A stretch of 13,312 nucleotides of DNA from Desulfuromonadales bacterium (GTDB lineage Bacteria; Desulfobacterota; Desulfuromonadia; Geobacterales; Pseudopelobacteraceae), in contig JAATGX010000181.1 in the NCBI GenBank assembly GCA_015688915.1, positions 1-13,312 on the forward strand, in the 5' to 3' direction. The notes beneath the pieces were generated by a model. That model was given only the letters and a program-made list of their open reading frames with translations. It was not told where the DNA came from and made no database searches. The translations under genes were made by a program, and so were the position numbers. The stretch's first letter is position 1. The number at the start of each line of letters is the position of its first letter. Shown here piece after piece: positions 6,092 to 13,227 of this stretch.

Positions 6092-6373
6092 TTACTTCTT
6101 GCTGTTTACCGCTTCCTTCAGGGTCTTGCCCGGTTTGAACTTCGGAACAACGGCGGCGGGAATGTTGATCTTTTTGCCTGTTTGAGGGTTTTGACCCTTG
6201 CGGGCCGCACGCTTGGCGGTGGTGAATGTTCCAAAACCGACCAGGCTCAGCTTGTCGCCTTTTTTCAGTGCAACAGTCACGGAAGCGATGAAAGCGGCTA
6301 CCGCCTTCTCAGCCTCGACTTTTTTCAGCCCGGCTTTTTCTGCTACTGCGCTAATCAGTTCAGCTTTTGTCAC
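6092..6373 (-). CDS. hup: HU-family DNA-binding protein
   Basis: A 93-aa histone-like nucleoid protein, the normal HU length. It begins MTKAELISAVAEKAGL, has the core GDKLSLVGFGTFTT, and has the DNA-binding arm RKGQNPQTGK with the intercalating proline in the expected place. A lysine-rich tail (KTLKEAVNSKK) ends it. HU dimers bend and compact DNA; IHF subunits are close relatives, but the arm here reads as HU. The start is GTG at 6373, supported by AGGAGGTG at 6378-6385 (6 nt from AGGAGG to the start). A likely promoter lies at 6417-6445. Downstream, the first tRNA begins only 12 nt after the stop, so hup is probably the first gene of a mixed mRNA-tRNA transcript. Confidence 0.96.
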   Translation of the reverse strand: MTKAELISAVAEKAGLKKVEAEKAVAAFIASVTVALKKGDKLSLVGFGTFTTAKRAARKGQNPQTGKKINIPAAVVPKFKPGKTLKEAVNSKK

Positions 6374-6416
6374 GTTACACCTCCTGAGTTTTATGGTGAA
6401 TACAAGGCGACTCAGT

Positions 6417-6445
6417 GTTTAACAGATTGCTTCGGAAACTGTCAA
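6417..6445 (-). promoter_or_regulatory. Probable sigma-70 promoter of hup and the tRNA genes
   Basis: On the minus strand, TTGACA (6445-6440) is followed by a 17-nt spacer and TTAAAC (6422-6417). The -35 is perfect and the spacing ideal; the -10 is mediocre. It would give a leader of roughly 35-40 nt before the GTG start of hup. No other promoter is apparent between hup and the tRNAs. Confidence 0.6.
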
Positions 6446-6584
6446 GCAAAATTTCTCGCAAACATGCAGTTTATGGGCGATGAGAGACTTTTTGCCTCCG
6501 AAGGTTCATGGCCCGTCATTACGTCATGATGAAATGCCATTCTGCTATCAAGCTGAAATAGCTGATATTGTGTCGCACCCATGA

Positions 6585-7837
<1,253 letters not shown>

Positions 7838-7841
<4 letters not shown>

Positions 7842-8440
7842 GGCGTCGTACCTCCGATATCCGGTTTCTTGGTCACGATGGCGTCAATAATCCCATATTC
7901 CCTGGCCTCCGCCGCGGACAGGAAGTAGTCGCGTTCCGTGTCGGCGGACACCTTTTCCACATTTTGATCGGTCAGTTCCGCCAGGATGCCGTTCAGTTCA
8001 TCCTTCATGCGCAGAATTTCCTTGGCATGGATGTGGATGTCCGTGGCCTGGCCCTGAAATCCTCCCAACGGCTGATGGATCATGATCCGGGAATGATCCA
8101 GGCTGAACCGCTTGCCCTTTTCGCCGGCGGCCAGCAGGAATGCGCCCATGGACGCGGCCTGGCCCACGCAGATCGTGGACACGGGGGCCTTGATGTAGCG
8201 CATGGTGTCGAAGATCGCCATGCCGGATGTCACCACGCCGCCGGGGGAGTTGATATACAGGTGAATATCCTTGTCAGGATCCTCGGCTTCGAGGAACAGC
8301 AACTGGGCGATGATCAGGTTTGCCACATGATCGTCGATGCCGCCCCCCAGGAAGATGATCCGTTCCTTGAGCAGTCGGGAGTAAATATCATAGGAGCGCT
8401 CGCCCCTGCCGCTCTGTTCGACTACTATCGGGATGTACAT
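7838..8440 (-). CDS. clpP: ATP-dependent Clp protease proteolytic subunit ClpP
   Basis: This is the serine peptidase that assembles into the 14-mer degradation chamber and works with ClpX. It is 200 aa. The catalytic triad is S97 (GQAASMGAFLL), H122 (RIMIHQPLGG) and D171 (DTERDYFLS), at exactly the numbering of mature E. coli ClpP, so little or no propeptide is present. The substrate-strand segment INSPGGVVTSG is intact. The ATG at 8440 has a modest AAGGGC ribosome site, 14 nt after the tig stop, and the end overlaps clpX by ATGA. It forms the middle gene of tig-clpP-clpX. Confidence 0.98.
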
Positions 8441-8454
8441 GGTGCCCTTTCTTG

Positions 8455-9765
8455 TCAGGCCGCTTTCAGTTCTGCGGCATCAACCTCGGTAATTACGGCA
8501 TTGTCCACCAGAAAGCGGATCGCCTTCTCTTCCTTGATTTCGGCAATCAGCGAGGTCTTGACTTTGTTGTTTGACGAATAATACTCCTTGATCCGTCCCA
8601 GCATTTCACTGTTTCCGGCGGCGATCCGCTCATAGCGCTCCGCCAGGTCTTTATCATCAACGTCGATCTTTTCCTTTTCCACCAGCGCCATCAGCAGCAG
8701 GCCACCCTTGACCTTTTCTTCGGCGGAAGCGCGGAAACGCTGCCGGAAACCGTCGTCATCCAGCCCCATCATCTCGATGGACATGCGCTGGCTTTTCAGG
8801 CGGTTCTTGAGGTTCTCCAGCATATGGTTCAACTGGCTCTTGACCATGGACTTGGGAACGTCCAGCGGATTTTTTTCGACCAAGGCCTTGATAATGCGGT
8901 CGTGCAGCTCGTTTTCGATCCGCTCCGTTTCTTGCTTCTGGTGGTATTCTACCATTTTTGCCCGCAACTCTTCCATGGTTTCGTATTCGCCGAACTGCTG
9001 GGCGAACTCGTCATCAAGGTCGGGCAATTCCTTGCGCTTGATCTCCTTGAGCGTTACCTGGAAAATGCCTTCCTTGCCGACCGCTTCCGGGTTGCGGTAT
9101 CCTTCGGGCAGGGTCACGCGAATCTCTTTCGTCTCGCCCTGCCTCATGCCGATCAGTTGCTCTTCAAAGCCCGGCATCAACTGATTGGCGCCTACTTCGA
9201 TCGAGCCATCCTCGGCGCTGGTGTTCTCCTCCGGAAGTCCGTCCACCGAAAAGGAGTAGTCCACGGAGACAACATGGCCGTTTTCCACGGCCAGACCCTC
9301 TTCAACCGGGATAAGCTGCGCCATGTTTTCCTGCATGCGTTTGAGTTCACCTTCGATACTCTCGGGCTTCAACGCATATTTTTCCTTGGTGACCGACAAG
9401 CCGGTATAATCACTGATGTGTACCTCCGGAATGACCTCCACCAGTGCGCTGTATTTGAACGGGGTCCCTTGTTCGAGAACATCGCATTCGATCGTCGGGG
9501 AGTCGACCGGTTCGATCTTGTGCTCCTCCAGGGCTTTGAAAAGGGTTTTCTCGTAAAAGCGCCGCATCACTTCGTCGCGCATGGTGTCATTGTAGGTGCG
9601 CTTGATGAGCTGCAGAGGGGCTTTGCCGGGGCGGAATCCCTGGAGTTTGGCTTTTTTCTGAATTCCGGCATAGACCTTTTCTATCTCAGTATCAACCTGC
9701 TCGGCAGGGATTTCTATGCTGATCTTTTTGGTGACCGGGTTTATCGCTTCGACAGTAACCTGCAT
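8455..9765 (-). CDS. tig: Trigger factor (ribosome-associated chaperone and prolyl isomerase)
   Basis: A 436-aa trigger factor, close to the E. coli length of 432. The N-terminal ribosome-binding loop is GFRPGKAP (43-50), equivalent to the FRK signature region. A central FKBP-like domain follows, with VDYSFSVDG, GANQLMPGFEEQLIGM and VTLPEGY, and a long helical C-terminal chaperone domain completes the protein. It binds the ribosome exit tunnel and shields nascent chains. The frame is open up to 10020, but that extension runs through tRNA-Leu; ATG 9765 is chosen because the conserved MQVTVE start is there and AGGAGAGGT precedes it. It is followed by clpP after 14 nt. Its own promoter is not evident; tRNA-Leu lies 71 nt upstream on the same strand. 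Confidence 0.97.
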   Translation of the reverse strand: MQVTVEAINPVTKKISIEIPAEQVDTEIEKVYAGIQKKAKLQGFRPGKAPLQLIKRTYNDTMRDEVMRRFYEKTLFKALEEHKIEPVDSPTIECDVLEQGTPFKYSALVEVIPEVHISDYTGLSVTKEKYALKPESIEGELKRMQENMAQLIPVEEGLAVENGHVVSVDYSFSVDGLPEENTSAEDGSIEVGANQLMPGFEEQLIGMRQGETKEIRVTLPEGYRNPEAVGKEGIFQVTLKEIKRKELPDLDDEFAQQFGEYETMEELRAKMVEYHQKQETERIENELHDRIIKALVEKNPLDVPKSMVKSQLNHMLENLKNRLKSQRMSIEMMGLDDDGFRQRFRASAEEKVKGGLLLMALVEKEKIDVDDKDLAERYERIAAGNSEMLGRIKEYYSSNNKVKTSLIAEIKEEKAIRFLVDNAVITEVDAAELKAA

Positions 9766-9791
9766 GTGGTGACCTCTCCTGGTTGAGTGAC

Positions 9792-9809
9792 CGGCTGCTG
9801 CATCAGCCG
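9792..9809 (-). other. Hairpin in the tig leader
   Basis: CGGCTG (9809-9804) and CAGCCG (9797-9792), read on the minus strand, pair around a 6-nt loop. No T tract follows, so it is not an intrinsic terminator. It could protect the tig 5' end after tRNA-Leu is cut away, or be chance. Confidence 0.3.
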
Positions 9810-9836
9810 TTATAACCGTTGATAAGATTAATTGCG

Positions 9837-9920
9837 TGGTGCGGGTGACTGGATTTGAACCAGCACGAGTTCCCCCAACAGCTCCTAAGGCTGCCGCGTC
9901 TGCCATTCCGCCACACCCGC
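9837..9920 (-). tRNA. tRNA-Leu (TAG)
   Basis: An 84-nt class II tRNA on the minus strand. The acceptor stem pairs GCGGGTG with CACCCGC, the D-arm contains GGCGGAATGGCAGACGC as typical of tRNA-Leu, and the anticodon loop is CTTAGGA with anticodon TAG. A long variable arm (TTGGGGGAACTCGT) is followed by the T-arm GGTTCAAATCC. The discriminator is A and CCA is encoded. It lies 71 nt upstream of tig on the same strand. Confidence 0.96.
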
Positions 9921-9950
9921 ATGAAGTGTGCGTGTAAATAGTAAAGAATA

Positions 9951-9980
9951 TGTATAAATGAACAATGGCGGCGAGGTCAA
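9951..9980 (-). promoter_or_regulatory. Putative sigma-70 promoter of tRNA-Leu (and perhaps tig)
   Basis: On the minus strand, TTGACC (9980-9975) is followed by an 18-nt spacer and TATACA (9956-9951), about 30 nt ahead of the tRNA 5' end. The surrounding region is A+T rich, unlike the flanking genes. Since no clear promoter is seen between tRNA-Leu and tig, it may serve both. Confidence 0.5.
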
Positions 9981-9997
9981 GAAAAACCGTCGCCGCC
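9967..9997 (-). terminator. Stem-loop after the SUI1 gene, overlapping the tRNA-Leu promoter
   Basis: GGCGGCGA (9967-9974) and TCGCCGCC (9990-9997) form a perfect 8-bp G+C-rich stem, extendable by a further GGT/ACC past one bulged base. It lies 45 nt after the stop of the SUI1 gene. On the minus strand it is followed only by ATTGTTCATTT, a poor T tract, so terminator activity is uncertain. The -35 box of the tRNA-Leu promoter lies in its loop. Confidence 0.45.
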
Positions 9998-10041
9998 TTT
10001 CGTCTGAATACGTATACCATTATACTGCCGAGGTATTTTTC

Positions 10042-10386
10042 TTAACCGCCCGCCAGTTTGACCCGGTAGCCCCGTACCTGGAGCTCGCCCAGCAGGGTGT
10101 CGCGATGGTCCCCCTGGATCTCGATAATGCCGTCTTTGACGGTCCCTCCGCAGCCGCAGCGCTTTTTCAATGCCCCGGCAAGCTCCTTGAGGGCATCCCC
10201 GGTAAGGGGAACGCCGGTTATGACGATGACCGTGCCTCCACCGCGACCCTTGGTTTGCCGTTGCAGGCGCACGGTGCCGTCGGAAGGCTGTTGCGCCGGC
10301 TGTGCGACCTGATGCCTGCCCTTATCCTGCCGTATCCGCCCGGTTTCGCTGGAATAGACCAGGGTTGAGTTGTCCTGCCGTTTCAA
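10042..10386 (-). CDS. SUI1/eIF1-like translation factor (YciH family)
   Basis: A 114-aa protein of the bacterial eIF1-like group. The first 40 residues or so are polar and probably unstructured. The conserved SUI1 core follows: TKGRGGGTVIVITG, then the C-terminal signature CGCGGTVKDGIIEIQGDHR (77-95, approximately). Relatives bind the small ribosomal subunit and are linked to start-codon fidelity; the exact role in bacteria is not settled. The start is a TTG at 10386, three bases after the nadE stop. It is backed by GGGGGA 8 nt upstream inside nadE, and no in-frame ATG exists before the conserved core. It is the last gene of the glutaminase-nadE-SUI1 operon. Confidence 0.88.
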   Translation of the reverse strand: MKRQDNSTLVYSSETGRIRQDKGRHQVAQPAQQPSDGTVRLQRQTKGRGGGTVIVITGVPLTGDALKELAGALKKRCGCGGTVKDGIIEIQGDHRDTLLGELQVRGYRVKLAGG

Positions 10387-10389
10387 GCG

Positions 10390-11211
10390 CTATTTCCCCC
10401 AATCCCTGGAATACCTGAAATCACGGTCGATGGTGCGGTTGGATACCTTGGCGATGACCGGCAGGCGCCGCTTGAAGTGGGAGTTCTGCACCTTTTTGTA
10501 GATGTCGTCGATGAACTCCGCGGCAAAACCGGCGGCGATCAGTTCCTCCCTGGTCAGGCGCTGGTCCACCATGCGGTAGAGCAGTTCATCCACCTGGCAA
10601 TAGGAAAAGCCCAACTCCTCTTCGTCGGTCTGGCCGGCCCACAGGTCGGCGGACGGTTTTTTCTCGATCACCTCGCGGGGCACGCCCATGGCCTCGGACA
10701 GTTGCCAGACGTGGCTCTTGTACAGGTCTCCGATGGGGTTGAGGGCGGATGCCATGTCACCGAACAGGGTGCCGTACCCCAGCAGCAGCTCGGTCTTGTT
10801 GCTGGTCCCCAGCACCAGGGCCGAATGCAGGGCCGAGTGGTCGAAGAGGATCGTCATCCGCTCGCGGGCCATCTTGTTGCCGCGCCGCATGTTGTCCGCA
10901 TCGGTGAACATTTTGAAATAGGCGTCCACCATGGCCGTGATCGGCACCACCGAAAAGTTCACCCCGCATGCGTGGGCCACCAGCCGGGCATGGGCCTCGC
11001 TCTCCGGGTTGCTGGACCTGTAGGGCATGCAGACGGCGTGGACGTTCTCCGGTCCCAACGCCTCGGCGGCGATGAACACCACCAGGGCCGAGTCGATGCC
11101 GCCGGACAGCCCCAGTACCGCCTTTTTGACCCCCACCTTATGCACCTCGTCCCGCACGAAGCCGACCAGTATGGTGCGCAGCAGTGCCGTATTGGCTGTC
11201 AATCCCTTCAT
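10390..11211 (-). CDS. nadE: NAD+ synthetase, synthetase domain only
   Basis: This enzyme adenylates and amidates nicotinic acid adenine dinucleotide to NAD+, the final step of NAD synthesis. It is 273 aa, the size of single-domain synthetases. The PP-loop SGGIDS is at 36-41. GTSNKTELLLGYGTLFGD and KKPSADLWAGQTDEEELG are characteristic of the family. The frame stays open far upstream to 11613, but that part overlaps the preceding gene out of register. The ATG at 11211 is chosen because it overlaps the glutaminase stop as TAATG, has AAGGGGGC just upstream, and starts the conserved sequence. The preceding gene encodes a nitrilase-type glutaminase that probably supplies ammonia, a job done by a fused domain in many NadE proteins. 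Confidence 0.95.
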   Translation of the reverse strand: MKGLTANTALLRTILVGFVRDEVHKVGVKKAVLGLSGGIDSALVVFIAAEALGPENVHAVCMPYRSSNPESEAHARLVAHACGVNFSVVPITAMVDAYFKMFTDADNMRRGNKMARERMTILFDHSALHSALVLGTSNKTELLLGYGTLFGDMASALNPIGDLYKSHVWQLSEAMGVPREVIEKKPSADLWAGQTDEEELGFSYCQVDELLYRMVDQRLTREELIAAGFAAEFIDDIYKKVQNSHFKRRLPVIAKVSNRTIDRDFRYSRDWGK

Positions 11212-12059
11212 TACAGCCCCCTTTCCCGTTCGATGCGCCCCAGTTCCCGCATGGTCACGAACAGGTTCTCGTCCCGCAGCATGGGGGAGAAGATCCGCTC
11301 CCGCCGCAAGGCCCCCTCGTCCAGCGTCGCACTCACGGTGTCCTCTTCCAGCAGCGCGCCCCTGATCATTGATTCGCCGGAAGGGGCGACGTATTCCGAT
11401 CCACCCCAGAAATTGATCCCGTCCTCGTACCCCACCCGGTTGCAGTACAGCACCCGGCAGTTGAGGAACATGGCGGTGGTGGCGGTCAAATGTTGCCAGG
11501 CATTGGCCGATCCCAGCGTCTCCCCCTCCACGCCGCGACCGGGACTGCTGGAGAGGCAGATCAGCGTGGTGGCGCCGTCCATGGCCAGGATGTAGGAAGC
11601 GGAGAGGTGCCACATGTCTTCGCAGATCAGCAGGCCCATGCGGCCACGCTTGGTGTCGAAGGCCCGGAAACGCTCGCCTCGCGCCAGGTAGCGCTGTTCG
11701 TCGAACAGGCCGTAGGTGGGGAGGTAGACCTTGCGGTGCAGGTGGCGGATCGTGCCATCCTCCAGGTAGAGGGCGGAATTGAAGAAGCGGTAGTCGGAGG
11801 ACTCCTCCACGAACCCCACGGCTATGGAGATGTGGCGGGAAAGCTCCACCAGCCGCTGGATCTCGGGCGAGTCGAGCCGCAGCGCCACCTCGGGAACCAG
11901 GTCCTTGAGGAAGTAGCCAGTCAAGGCCAGTTCGGGGAAGACCACCAGGTCGGCCTTGGATGTTATGGCTTGTTGGATGTGTTCCTCGATGAGCGCCAGG
12001 TTGTCGGCAACGCAGCCGAGCTTGGGTTTGACCTGGGCCAGAACGGCGGTGAAATCCAT
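11211..12059 (-). CDS. Carbon-nitrogen hydrolase, probable glutaminase partner of NadE
   Basis: A 282-aa nitrilase-superfamily protein with the Glu-Lys-Cys triad at E43 (VFPELALTGY), K110 (HRKVYLPTYG) and C146 (LLICEDMWH). The segment LPTYGLFDEQRY closely matches the glutaminase domain of two-domain NAD synthetases. Together with the downstream nadE, joined by TAATG, this suggests it releases ammonia from glutamine for NAD+ synthesis; that pairing is inference. A generic amidase is the alternative. The ATG at 12059 is preferred over an upstream in-frame start at 12089: it has AGGAGG 5 nt away, and the upstream start would overlap the toxin gene. The toxin stop lies 23 nt upstream on the same strand. 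Confidence 0.9.
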   Translation of the reverse strand: MDFTAVLAQVKPKLGCVADNLALIEEHIQQAITSKADLVVFPELALTGYFLKDLVPEVALRLDSPEIQRLVELSRHISIAVGFVEESSDYRFFNSALYLEDGTIRHLHRKVYLPTYGLFDEQRYLARGERFRAFDTKRGRMGLLICEDMWHLSASYILAMDGATTLICLSSSPGRGVEGETLGSANAWQHLTATTAMFLNCRVLYCNRVGYEDGINFWGGSEYVAPSGESMIRGALLEEDTVSATLDEGALRRERIFSPMLRDENLFVTMRELGRIERERGL

Positions 12060-12082
12060 GAAGTCCTCCTTGTGCCTCGAAC

Positions 12083-12481
12083 TCACCACAACACCTTCAA
12101 GCCGTTTTTCCTATATTCGGCAAAGGCCTTGTCCTGGGATATGAGTGTCATTTTACGGGAAATGGCCTGCCAGATGATCAGGCGGTCAAAAGGGTCTTTG
12201 TGTTCCTTGCGTGGCAGGTGATGAAAGGTGGCCGCATCCACATCGGCAAGGGGCAGGATGTCAAAACCGGACTGCCGGGTGAGAAACGGAAAGTCATCGG
12301 GTGTCACATTGCCCAGTTTCAGCTTTCCGGTGGCGTATTTAAGGGATATCTCCCAAAAGGAAACCACGCTGACCAACACGGTCATGTCCGGATTGCGAAT
12401 AATCTCAAGGCTTTTATTGCCAAGCCGGGCAGGCTCGACCACGATCCAGAGAAGGGTATGCGTATCGAGCAGAAAATTCAT
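12083..12481 (-). CDS. PIN-domain ribonuclease toxin (VapC-like)
   Basis: A 132-aa PIN-domain protein, the usual toxin size. The acidic active-site residues are visible: D6 (LLDTHTLLW), E44 (SFWEISLKY), D99 (HKDPFDRLI, with D96 beside it) and D117 (LISQD). PIN toxins of type II pairs cleave RNA, often tRNA, until neutralised by their antitoxin. It follows the antitoxin gene with an ATGA overlap at 12478-12481. G+C is about 52% by hand count over 12121-12480, against roughly 67-73% in two sampled 60-base rows of the next gene, which suggests horizontal origin. All catalytic residues are present, so it is likely functional. The RNA target is unknown. Confidence 0.92.
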   Translation of the reverse strand: MNFLLDTHTLLWIVVEPARLGNKSLEIIRNPDMTVLVSVVSFWEISLKYATGKLKLGNVTPDDFPFLTRQSGFDILPLADVDAATFHHLPRKEHKDPFDRLIIWQAISRKMTLISQDKAFAEYRKNGLKVLW

Positions 12482-12717
12482 AGCGACAGGAACTCTTCGT
12501 CGCTGATCTTGAAGTCGTCCTTTACCACAAACGATGCCTTGTCGGCCAACAGTCCGAGTCGACGTTCCGGTTTGCGTTCATAGTGGGAAAAGGGAACCAG
12601 CACGGCGATCTTCTCCTTTTTTTTGCCAAAGCTGATAACCACATCCTCACCCTGTTGTACAAGGTCGAGCGCTTCGGAAAAATGGGCCTTCACCTCACCA
12701 ACCGTCATGGTATGCAT
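12478..12717 (-). CDS. Phd/YefM-family antitoxin
   Basis: A 79-aa antitoxin. The N-terminal MHTMTVGEVKAHFSEALD fits the Phd/YefM DNA-binding domain, as does the following GEDVVISFGKKKEKIAVLVP. The C-terminal half (ERKPERRLGLLADK onward, with the acidic end KISDEEFLSL) is the part expected to wrap and block the toxin. It pairs with the PIN toxin through an ATGA overlap. ATG 12717 is preferred because GAGGTG lies 7 nt upstream; ATG 12708 is a nearby alternative. The frame remains open to 12771, but that start would put the promoter elements inside the gene. It probably represses its own promoter, as such antitoxins do, through the palindrome at 12758-12770. Confidence 0.9.
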   Translation of the reverse strand: MHTMTVGEVKAHFSEALDLVQQGEDVVISFGKKKEKIAVLVPFSHYERKPERRLGLLADKASFVVKDDFKISDEEFLSL

Positions 12718-12742
12718 AGCCGTCCACCTCGCATTTTTCTTC

Positions 12743-12771
12743 AGCATTGCATTTTCGTGACATGTTGTCAA
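12743..12771 (-). promoter_or_regulatory. Putative toxin-antitoxin promoter
   Basis: On the minus strand, TTGACA (12771-12766) is followed by a 17-nt spacer and AATGCT (12748-12743), 25 nt ahead of the antitoxin ATG. The -35 and spacing are ideal and the -10 is weak. It lies in the 87-nt gap after yraN, where an accessory pair would need its own promoter. Confidence 0.5.
12758..12770. promoter_or_regulatory. Candidate antitoxin operator
   Basis: TGACA-TGT-TGTCA is a perfect 5-3-5 palindrome overlapping the -35 box. A second CGTGACA half-site occurs at 12784-12790, 28 bp from CGTGACA at 12756-12762. The placement suits autorepression by the antitoxin or the toxin-antitoxin complex. A 5-bp arm could occur by chance. 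Confidence 0.4.
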
Positions 12772-12804
12772 GAAATGAGCTGGCGTGACAGGTGGGAAAT
12801 TTTC

Positions 12805-13227
12805 TTAATAAGCCAGATCAAAGGCATTGACGATATGCTCTACCGTATGCCGCCCATTGTCGTCAAGCATGATGGCGATGACGTCGAAACGGGCATTGAC
12901 GTCCTGCTGGCGATTTTTTGCCAGCCAGGTCAGGGCGGCCTTGGAAATCTGGCGCTGCTTGAAGGGGGTCACCGCCAGTTGGGGCACGCCGTAGGAAAGG
13001 TCGCGGCGGGCCTTGACCTCCACGAAGACAAGGCTCTTGTCCGCCGGATCGCGGGCCACGATGTCCACCTCGCCCCCCTTGCAGCGGAAATTGCGCTCCA
13101 GGATGCGGTACCGCTTCCCTTCGAGAAAGGCCGTTGCCACCTCTTCTCCCAGGCTGCCGATGCCTTTGTTGTCCGTGGGCAATGGTCCTTCGGGCGGCTT
13201 GCGCGTGCCCGTGCCGAACCATTTCAC
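12805..13227 (-). CDS. YraN/UPF0102 family nuclease-like protein
   Basis: A 140-aa protein with the UPF0102 core: GSLGEEVATAFL, then GGEVDIVARD (51-60) and FVEVKARR (68-75). These form the Glu / Asp / Glu-x-Lys pattern of a Holliday-junction-resolvase-like restriction endonuclease fold. The family is widespread, and its cellular role is poorly defined. The length is about 20 aa more than many relatives because of a polar, proline-rich N-terminus. The start is GTG at 13227, which overlaps the stop of the upstream gene as GTGA, making translational coupling likely. An ATG at 13222 is out of frame. The toxin-antitoxin pair follows after 87 nt. Confidence 0.9.
   Translation of the reverse strand: MKWFGTGTRKPPEGPLPTDNKGIGSLGEEVATAFLEGKRYRILERNFRCKGGEVDIVARDPADKSLVFVEVKARRDLSYGVPQLAVTPFKQRQISKAALTWLAKNRQQDVNARFDVIAIMLDDNGRHTVEHIVNAFDLAY

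Noticed and set aside
5429..6529. Two plus-strand open frames that share an LEPATSSVTGW segment and look like a repeated protein family
   Set aside because: The shared peptide is the antisense translation of the two identical tRNA-Asp genes; it is a familiar spurious-annotation artefact.
6446..6584. A terminator for clpX or a small gene in the clpX-hup gap
   Set aside because: Only short, poorly paired repeats such as TCATTACGTCATGATGA are present, with no stem plus T run and no frame with a ribosome site.
9766..10020. An 85-codon N-terminal extension of trigger factor
   Set aside because: It runs through tRNA-Leu (the GGTRAGSNPVTRT peptide is tRNA sequence) and the conserved start with a good ribosome site is at 9765.
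11212..11613. A fused or frameshifted glutaminase-NAD synthetase, suggested by the long open frame of nadE
   Set aside because: The upstream part is out-of-register translation of the glutaminase gene, rich in Gly, Arg and His. Each protein is complete with its own start and stop, so this is two genes rather than a broken one.
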